This document shows positions 1 to 5,112 of a stretch of 5,112 nt of DNA, one piece after another (positions within the stretch are counted from its first letter, which is position 1; every line of letters starts with the position of its first letter). The translations under genes were made by a program, and so were the position numbers. This stretch comes from Limnohabitans sp. (GTDB lineage Bacteria; Pseudomonadota; Gammaproteobacteria; Burkholderiales; Burkholderiaceae_C): contig JALQUL010000424.1 in NCBI GenBank assembly GCA_023260735.1, positions 1 through 5,112 of the forward strand. Direction: 5' to 3'. The notes below the pieces were generated by a model, which saw only the letters and a program-made list of their open reading frames with translations, did no database searches and had not been told where the DNA came from.

Positions 1-27
1 AAAATATTAATGATTGTCAATTAATAT
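1..27 (-). terminator. Weak terminator candidate after the alpha gene (AT-only hairpin)
   Basis: About 40 bases after the alpha stop codon the minus strand reads ATATTAAT, an eight-base loop, then ATTAATAT, and ends in TTTT at the window edge. The eight-base arms (27-20 and 11-4) are perfect complements, but the stem contains no G-C pair, so it would be a poor intrinsic terminator. It could instead be a protein-binding dyad. The loop holds a perfect TTGACA (20-15) that could be the -35 box of a further minus-strand gene outside the window. Confidence 0.3.
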
Positions 28-68
28 AAATACAAACATAAACTAACTTCTATCAGTGTACCACTCCG

Positions 69-2930
69 TTAAACCGTCAAAACCGTTCCATAACCAACGC
101 TTAACGCTTCAGTAGTGGCTTTTTCTAGTTTGACGGCACAGTATTTGAACTCTGGTATTTTACCAAACGGATCGAGGGCTGAATTAGTCATTAAGTTGGC
201 CGCTGCCTCATGATAGGCAAAAGGTATAAACACCGAGCCATCAGGAGTGCCGTCATCTTGCCTAATCAGAATTGTCACCGAACCACGTCTAGAGCTAACC
301 GTGACGGCTTCGCCGGCTTTGAAGCCTAATCTGACCAATTCTTTGCCGTTAATACTCATACTCGCCTGTGGCTCAATGGCATCCAACACAGTGGCTCTAC
401 GAGTCATACTACCGGTATGCCAATGCTCAAGTTGTCGACCCGTAATGAGTACCATAGGGTACTCTGGGTCGGGTAACTCATTGGCATAAATGAGTTTTGT
501 TGGTACTAAATTAACCCTGCCATCTGGGGTATCAAAATGCTCGGTAAATACAATGTTTTGACCGGCTGCATTTTCATCTAAACAAGGGTAAGTCACACTA
601 CCCTCTTGCTCTAGGCGTTGCCAACTAATGCCCGAAATAGCAGCATGCATGGCTTGACGCATTTCCTCATAGACCTGGGCCACACCTGCGTTATCACCCT
701 GGTAATTCCAATTCAAACCCATGCGTTTTGCAATGTCTTGAATAATCCACAAGTCTTGTCTCGCCTCGCCAGGTGGATTTAAAGCTGCACGTCCCATTTG
801 TACCATACGATCGGTGTTGGTGACCGTCCCTGTTTTTTCTGGCCAAGCGCTTGCAGGCAACACCACATCAGCTAAATACGCAGTCTCAGTCATAAAAATA
901 TCTTGTACCACCAAATGCTGCAAACTAGCTAAGGCATGACGAGCATGATTTAAATCAGGGTCACTCATGGCTGGATTTTCACCCATGATGTACATACCCC
1001 ACACTTTACGTGGGTCATCATCTGGAGCTAAAGCTTGGTTCATTACCTCCACTACCGTTAAACCTGGTTTGTCATCTAGTGGTGTATTCCAAAACTTCTC
1101 AAACCACTCATGAGCCCCGGTATTAGTGACACGTTGGTAGTTGGGGAACATCATGGGAATTAAACCAGCATCGGAGGCACCTTGCACATTGTTTTGACCA
1201 CGTAATGGATGTAAGCCAGAACCTGGTTTGCCAATTTGCCCAGTCACAGAAGACAATGCAATTAAACAACGTGCATTGTCAGTGCCATGCACATGTTGGC
1301 TTACGCCCATGCCCCATAAAATCATAGAACCTAAAATAGTGCCATCCTCTGCCAAACCAGGATTGGCAAAAGCTCTTGCCACTTCACGCAGGGTTTGCGC
1401 GGGAACACCACAAACTGACTCCATAGCTTCTGGACTAAAACCCTTGACCTGCTCTTTAAGGGCTTCAAAATTATTGGTGCGACTGTTAATAAATGCTTGA
1501 TCTGCAAGGCCCTCTTCAATCACGGTATAGATTAAGGCATTTAACATGGCCACATCGGTGTCTGGCTTGAACTGCAAAGTGCGCCATGCATGTTGACTAA
1601 TTTCAGTGCGACGTGGGTCAGCGTGAACAATTTTCACTCCTTTTTGCGCGGCATTTTTCATCCAAGTGGCCGCTACTGGATGATTAACCGTTGGATTAGA
1701 TCCAATCACCAATATTAAACCCGCATTAGCAACATCGTTGACCTGATTACTGACTGCTGCCGAGCCTACGCCCTCTAAAAGAGCGGCCACACTAGAAGCA
1801 TGGCATAAACGGGTGCAGTGGTCCACATTATTACTGCCAAAACCAGTTCGCACTAATTTCTGGAATAAATAGGCTTCTTCGTTGCTGCCTTTGGCAGAAC
1901 CAAAACCAGCTAATGCAAATCGGCCTTTTTCTTGTTTGATTTGTGCCAAACCACCTGCAGCTAAACTTAACGCCTCTTCCCATGTAGCCTCACGGAACAC
2001 CTCACTCCAATCCCCAGCATGACTCATTAAGGCAGGATCTTTGGCTACACCTGGTTTACGAATTAAAGGTTTTAATAAGCGCTGCGGATGATGAATATAG
2101 TCAAATCCGAAGCGTCCTTTCACACATAATCGGTTATGGTTTGCAGGACCATCACGCCCCTCTACAGACACAATCTTTTGATCTTTTACTTTATAAGTTA
2201 ATAAACAACCTACGCCACAAAACGGGCAAACTGAATCGACTTGACTATCGACCTTTTGTGAACCCACCAAAGTTTTAGGCATAAGGGCACCGGTGGGGCA
2301 AGCTTGAACACATTCACCACAAGCCACACAAGTACTCGCTCCCATGTCGGTGTTAAGGTCAAAGGTAATTTTGCTATGACTACCCCTACCTGAATAACCA
2401 ATCACGCCATTAACCTGCTCTTCGCGACAAGCTCTGACGCAGCGATTACACTGAATACAGGCATCTAAATTGACCACCATTGCGGAATGACTTGCATCAG
2501 TGACTTGGCTTAGCTGTCTTGCAATTTCTTTCAAGGCTGCTCTTGGCTTCACCTCTAAGCGATGTGCCCATTCACTTAATTCACCGTGGGGTAAATCGCC
2601 CGCTTCATCCGCCCATTTAAAGCCATCTGCTGGCATATCAGAGAGCAACATTTCAAGCACCATTTTTTGGCTTTTACGAGCTCTTTCATTATTGCTAAAC
2701 ACCTGCATACCAGCGCTAGCAACTCGACAGCAGCTAGGGGCTAATGTACGCTCACCCTTAATTTCAACTACACAAGCACGGCAATTGCCGTCTGGTCGAT
2801 AACCCTCTTTATAACAAAGATGAGGGATTTCTTCACCGTGGCGTTTAGCCACTTGCAAAATAGTTTCTCCGGCTAGTGCATTGACCTTTTGGCCATTTAA
2901 TTCGAATTCGATAGAGGTGGATGTACTCAT
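69..2930 (-). CDS. fdsA: NAD-dependent formate dehydrogenase, catalytic alpha subunit (Mo/W-bis-MGD)
   Basis: This subunit oxidises formate to CO2 and passes electrons to the diaphorase subunit encoded just upstream. It has 953 residues, close to the usual FdsA/Fdh1A length. A NuoG-like [2Fe-2S] domain comes first (about 5-82; C39, C50, C53 and C67 or C68). A double [4Fe-4S] ferredoxin domain follows (C158, C161, C164, C168 and C201, C204, C207, C211). The catalytic part begins with the proximal [4Fe-4S] motif (C235, C238, C242, C269), followed by K271. The metal ligand is Cys376 followed by His377, in DHCTRLCHASS, so this is not a selenoprotein. Arg577 in LRGQNNVQG lies 201 residues later, the same spacing as Cys386 and Arg587 of Rhodobacter capsulatus FdsA. 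GTVTNTDR (701-708) and the C-terminal MGD-binding domain (about 820-935, with HWHTGSMTRR) complete the fold. No signal peptide or Tat motif is seen, so it should be cytoplasmic. The ATG shares one base with the beta stop codon and has a good ribosome binding site. Mo versus W cannot be decided from sequence. Other names in use are fdh1A and fdhF. Confidence 0.96.
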   Translation of the reverse strand: MSTSTSIEFELNGQKVNALAGETILQVAKRHGEEIPHLCYKEGYRPDGNCRACVVEIKGERTLAPSCCRVASAGMQVFSNNERARKSQKMVLEMLLSDMPADGFKWADEAGDLPHGELSEWAHRLEVKPRAALKEIARQLSQVTDASHSAMVVNLDACIQCNRCVRACREEQVNGVIGYSGRGSHSKITFDLNTDMGASTCVACGECVQACPTGALMPKTLVGSQKVDSQVDSVCPFCGVGCLLTYKVKDQKIVSVEGRDGPANHNRLCVKGRFGFDYIHHPQRLLKPLIRKPGVAKDPALMSHAGDWSEVFREATWEEALSLAAGGLAQIKQEKGRFALAGFGSAKGSNEEAYLFQKLVRTGFGSNNVDHCTRLCHASSVAALLEGVGSAAVSNQVNDVANAGLILVIGSNPTVNHPVAATWMKNAAQKGVKIVHADPRRTEISQHAWRTLQFKPDTDVAMLNALIYTVIEEGLADQAFINSRTNNFEALKEQVKGFSPEAMESVCGVPAQTLREVARAFANPGLAEDGTILGSMILWGMGVSQHVHGTDNARCLIALSSVTGQIGKPGSGLHPLRGQNNVQGASDAGLIPMMFPNYQRVTNTGAHEWFEKFWNTPLDDKPGLTVVEVMNQALAPDDDPRKVWGMYIMGENPAMSDPDLNHARHALASLQHLVVQDIFMTETAYLADVVLPASAWPEKTGTVTNTDRMVQMGRAALNPPGEARQDLWIIQDIAKRMGLNWNYQGDNAGVAQVYEEMRQAMHAAISGISWQRLEQEGSVTYPCLDENAAGQNIVFTEHFDTPDGRVNLVPTKLIYANELPDPEYPMVLITGRQLEHWHTGSMTRRATVLDAIEPQASMSINGKELVRLGFKAGEAVTVSSRRGSVTILIRQDDGTPDGSVFIPFAYHEAAANLMTNSALDPFGKIPEFKYCAVKLEKATTEALSVGYGTVLTV

Positions 2931-4765
2931 TATTTAGCTCCTACTTCTGCAGGGAAATATTTCATAACCGATAAAACAGGATTAGGAGCGGCTTGTCCTA
3001 AACCACAAATAGAGGCATCTATCATGACGGTTGACAAATCATGTAGCGTGTCTTGATCCCATTCGTCTTGTTTGACTAACTGGTGAACTTTTTCAGTACC
3101 GACTCGACAAGGGGTACATTGACCACAGCTCTCATCTGCAAAAAACTGCATCATATTGCGAGCGGCATCTTTGGCGGTATCGTGCTGGCTCAACACAATT
3201 ACCGCAGCAGAGCCAATAAAGCATCCGTAGGGTTGAAGGGTGTCAAAATCGAGTGGAATATGGCTCATGCTGGCAGGCAAAATACCACCCGATGCACCAC
3301 CAGGTAAATAGGCATACAGCTCATGTCCATCAAGCATACCGCCGCCATATTCATTAATTAACTCTTGCACTGTAATACCAGCTGGTGCTAATTTAACACC
3401 GGGGTTTTTCACCCTACCGCTTAAACTATAAGAGCGCAAGCCTTTGCGACCATTACGACCAAAGCTGGTAAACCAATCGGCACCTTTTTCAACCAAGGTT
3501 CTAACCCAATACAAGGTTTCAAAATTATGCTCTAGGGTGGGCCTACCAAACAAGCCCACTTGTGCAATATAAGGAGGGCGCATACGAGGCTCACCACGTT
3601 TACCCTCTAAACTTTCGATCATGGCTGACTCTTCACCACAAATATAGGCTCCAGCTCCACGTCTTAGTTCAATACTTGGCAAATTAGCTTTTAAACCATC
3701 AGCTGCATGCTGCTTTAAATCGTTGATGGCTCTTTGTAAGATGGCTCTAGCGCCGTGATATTCATCACGCAGGTAAATATAAATTTTTTCAATACCTACA
3801 CAATAAGCGGCAATTAAAGCACCTTCTAAAAAGCGATGGGGATCACGCTCTAGGTAGGTTCTATCTTTAAAGGTTCCAGGTTCGCCCTCATCAATATTAA
3901 TAGCCATTAATTTAGGAGCTGCTTGATCTCGTACAATCCGCCATTTTCTACCGGCCGGAAACCCAGCACCTCCTAAACCTCTTAAGCCCGATTGCTCAAG
4001 AGTACTAATAATAGCTTCTACCTGTATTGGGTTTTGCTGGGCCAATTCGTTTGCTAATAAGTACCCACCGTTTTGTACATAAGAGTCGTAGGCTACTATA
4101 CTGGGTTGCGCCTTTAAGACAGTTGCAGTAACCGATTGTTCTGCCATTTGTGCCGGATCAAAAGCCGACTGGGCTAATGCTGGCTTGGGATGCTGTGGTA
4201 GTGGTAGTTGTACTTGTGCCACTTCTAACACCTCTTGCGCACTTGCCCAACCAATTGCATGTTGATGCACTACTGCAGCAGGCGCTTGCTCACATCGGCC
4301 TATACAGGGGGCTGCTTGTAATTGCCAGCCGGCCAAATCTAACTGTTTTGCAAGAGTTGCCATTAACTGTTTTGAACCCGCAATTTCGCATGACAAACCC
4401 GCGCAGACCCTTACCACTGGTTTTGGACTGGCCTCATCTTTGACAATTTCGAAATGATGATAGAAAGACGCCACCTCAAAAACGTGGGCCATGGGTAAAT
4501 TCATTTCTTTAGCTAAGGCGCATAAATGCCTTTCAAGTAAGGCCAAATATTGATCTTGTAATAAATGTAAATACTCAATTAATAAATGAGCTGGATGACC
4601 ATTCTCTGGCTTCTCACCAATTAGAGCCTTCACCTCTTGAATAGAAACCTCATCTGCTTGACGGCCTTTTAACTTAGCAGATTTTTTAATTTGAGCCCGC
4701 ATCTGCTCTGGGCTTGTTGTTAATACCACTGGCGCTTTAGACCTTGATTCGGCAGAATGATTCAT
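2930..4765 (-). CDS. fdsB: NAD-dependent formate dehydrogenase, fused NuoE-NuoF-type diaphorase beta subunit
   Basis: This subunit takes electrons from the alpha subunit and reduces NAD+ at an FMN site. It has 611 residues and joins two modules that are separate genes (fdsG and fdsB) in many formate dehydrogenases. Residues about 20-185 are NuoE/FdsG-like: a helical bundle, then a thioredoxin-like [2Fe-2S] domain with C121-x4-C126 and C154-x3-C158. A Pro/Ala/Gln-rich linker spans about 186-222. Residues about 225-605 are NuoF/FdsB-like. They contain a glycine-rich NADH/FMN segment (GLRGLGGAGFPAGRKW, 260-275), the FMN motif NIDEGEPGTFKDR (290-302), GAGAYICGEES (370-380), and a [4Fe-4S] site with C547, C550, C553 and C587. 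The arrangement matches the Fdh1B subunit type of Methylorubrum extorquens. An in-frame TAA lies at 4777-4775, so the ATG at 4765 is the first possible start. No clear Shine-Dalgarno sequence precedes it. It is the first gene of the operon and overlaps the alpha gene by one base. All cofactor residues are present, and no frameshift or truncation is seen. Confidence 0.95.
   Translation of the reverse strand: MNHSAESRSKAPVVLTTSPEQMRAQIKKSAKLKGRQADEVSIQEVKALIGEKPENGHPAHLLIEYLHLLQDQYLALLERHLCALAKEMNLPMAHVFEVASFYHHFEIVKDEASPKPVVRVCAGLSCEIAGSKQLMATLAKQLDLAGWQLQAAPCIGRCEQAPAAVVHQHAIGWASAQEVLEVAQVQLPLPQHPKPALAQSAFDPAQMAEQSVTATVLKAQPSIVAYDSYVQNGGYLLANELAQQNPIQVEAIISTLEQSGLRGLGGAGFPAGRKWRIVRDQAAPKLMAINIDEGEPGTFKDRTYLERDPHRFLEGALIAAYCVGIEKIYIYLRDEYHGARAILQRAINDLKQHAADGLKANLPSIELRRGAGAYICGEESAMIESLEGKRGEPRMRPPYIAQVGLFGRPTLEHNFETLYWVRTLVEKGADWFTSFGRNGRKGLRSYSLSGRVKNPGVKLAPAGITVQELINEYGGGMLDGHELYAYLPGGASGGILPASMSHIPLDFDTLQPYGCFIGSAAVIVLSQHDTAKDAARNMMQFFADESCGQCTPCRVGTEKVHQLVKQDEWDQDTLHDLSTVMIDASICGLGQAAPNPVLSVMKYFPAEVGAK
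2938..2942 (-). promoter_or_regulatory. Ribosome binding site of the alpha gene, inside the end of the beta gene
   Basis: On the minus strand AGGAG stands seven bases before the alpha ATG (2930-2928). It lies within the last codons of the beta gene, whose TAA at 2932-2930 shares one base with that ATG (TAATG). This supports the chosen alpha start and suggests translational coupling, which would help make the two subunits in equal amounts. Confidence 0.8.
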
Positions 4766-4892
4766 GACGGCACTTTAAAATAAATGGAATGGTAATTAGT
4801 AACTCTCCATAAAGCCACTGGCATTTATGAACAAAAAATAGGGATACCTAACAATACCATGAAGTTGGTTAGTCTAAAAATAAAATGGATTT

Positions 4893-4911
4893 GAAATTCA
4901 ACTCGAATTTC
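4893..4911. repeat. Perfect inverted repeat upstream of the formate dehydrogenase operon (possible operator)
   Basis: GAAATTC, a five-base spacer, and GAATTTC form a 19-base perfect dyad centred about 137 bases before the beta start codon. An overlapping shorter dyad, TTGAA-A-TTCAA, lies at 4891-4901. Size and position fit a dimeric regulator site, but the motif matches no operator that I can name with confidence. Confidence 0.35.
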
Positions 4912-4921
4912 CATCTCATTG

Positions 4922-4936
4922 CTTTGAGTTACAAAG
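4922..4936. repeat. Second inverted repeat in the control region
   Basis: CTTTG-AGTTA-CAAAG is a perfect dyad with five-base arms and a five-base spacer. Its centre lies 27 bases from the centre of the dyad at 4893-4911, further from the beta gene. TTTG-N5-CAAA gives the T-N11-A outline common to LysR-type sites, and LysR-type regulators are known for fds operons elsewhere. The match is short and may be chance in AT-rich DNA. Confidence 0.25.
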
Positions 4937-5025
4937 TTTACAAATTTTTTTTGTTATTACTCAACTAAATACGCCCTAGCTCAATCCAATTTCGACCACA
5001 TTAGACAAAAAACTAAGAAAAACTC

Positions 5026-5055
5026 AAAAAATACCTGGTAACTTTGTTACCAAAT
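5026..5055 (-). terminator. Terminator-like hairpin with T-tract, for a transcript entering from beyond 5112
   Basis: On the minus strand TGGTAAC-AAA-GTTACCA (5052-5036) is a perfect seven-base-pair stem with a three-base loop. In RNA it can be extended by two G-U pairs and one A-U pair (arms 5055-5046 and 5042-5033). One base later comes a run of six T (5031-5026). On the plus strand no T-tract follows the hairpin, so the direction is minus. It would end an upstream transcript before the formate dehydrogenase promoter region. The same perfect dyad could instead be an operator. Confidence 0.45.
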
Positions 5056-5112
5056 TATCAAATAAAATAAATAACTATTAAATAAGTAGCTAACTAACCA
5101 TCCAAAATGACC

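Larger units (their letters stand above)
4766..5112. other. AT-rich intergenic control region, no convincing gene
   Basis: This stretch of about 350 bases is far richer in A and T than the coding DNA beside it. All reading frames are broken by stops and no start codon has a clear Shine-Dalgarno sequence. It should contain the promoter and leader of the formate dehydrogenase operon. No -35/-10 pair was good enough to assign. It also holds a terminator-like hairpin near its outer end, A-tracts at 5007-5031, and two dyads. Confidence 0.7.

Noticed and set aside
1228..1500. Plus-strand ORF of 90 codons opposite the alpha gene
   Set aside because: It lies wholly inside a strongly supported gene on the other strand, has no recognisable domain, and is best explained as a shadow of the alpha coding sequence.
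1803..1805. Possible selenocysteine at the metal-ligand position of alpha
   Set aside because: The codon is TGC on the minus strand and encodes Cys376; there is no in-frame TGA.
2500..2802. Plus-strand ORF of 100 codons opposite the N-terminal part of alpha
   Set aside because: The opposite strand encodes the conserved Fe-S region, and the translation shows no family features.
4150..4443. Plus-strand ORF of 97 codons opposite the NuoE-like part of beta
   Set aside because: It has a valine/leucine-rich stretch that looks like a membrane segment, but it is the antisense of the beta linker and [2Fe-2S] domain, so it is a shadow.
4844..4858. Direct repeat GGTAT-TGTTA-GGTAT
   Set aside because: Two five-base copies are too short to separate from chance in AT-rich DNA.
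4873..4901. TTGAAT (4901-4896) with TTTAGA (4878-4873) as a minus-strand promoter at 17-base spacing
   Set aside because: The -10 element matches only three of six consensus bases, and similar pairs occur throughout this AT-rich region.
4955..4986. TTGAGC with AGTAAT at 17-base spacing as a minus-strand promoter
   Set aside because: Both boxes match four of six bases, which is not better than expected by chance here, and nothing else marks a transcription start.
5107..5112. ATG at 5107 on the plus strand as the start of a divergent gene
   Set aside because: No Shine-Dalgarno sequence precedes it and only two codons are visible, so it cannot be supported.

Overview
The window holds one two-gene operon, read entirely from the minus strand, that encodes a soluble NAD-dependent, metal-bis-MGD (molybdenum or tungsten) formate dehydrogenase. 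In transcription order the genes are a 611-residue diaphorase (beta) subunit at 4765-2930 and a 953-residue catalytic (alpha) subunit at 2930-69. The stop and start codons overlap by one base (TAATG). The beta subunit is a natural fusion of a NuoE/FdsG-type [2Fe-2S] domain with a NuoF/FdsB-type FMN, NAD and [4Fe-4S] domain. The enzyme therefore resembles the two-subunit FDH1 of Methylorubrum (Methylobacterium) extorquens more than the three-subunit FdsGBA enzymes of Cupriavidus and Rhodobacter.

How the genes work together: formate is oxidised to CO2 at the bis-MGD centre of alpha, whose metal ligand is Cys376 rather than selenocysteine. Electrons pass through the proximal [4Fe-4S] cluster and the ferredoxin-type clusters of alpha to the clusters and FMN of beta, where NAD+ is reduced. 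No membrane anchor, signal peptide or twin-arginine motif is visible, so the enzyme should be cytoplasmic.

Layout: 1-68 is the short AT-rich 3' flank of the operon and carries an AT-only hairpin that is a weak terminator candidate. 69-2930 is alpha and 2930-4765 is beta. 4766-5112 is about 350 bases of very AT-rich DNA without a convincing gene. It holds a terminator-like hairpin with a T-tract (5026-5055) that probably ends an upstream minus-strand transcript, a set of phased A-tracts, and two perfect inverted repeats (4893-4911 and 4922-4936) that could be regulator sites for the formate dehydrogenase operon. No strong promoter or Shine-Dalgarno sequence could be assigned to the beta gene.

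Organism: the protein types suggest a Pseudomonadota bacterium. The moderate-GC coding DNA with AT-rich spacers would fit a methylotrophic or chemolithotrophic beta- or gammaproteobacterium, but the sequence alone does not fix the taxon. The window is mainly a well-known enzyme system. I saw no evidence of a new biological system; the interest lies in the subunit fusion, the cluster inventory of alpha and the unassigned control region.
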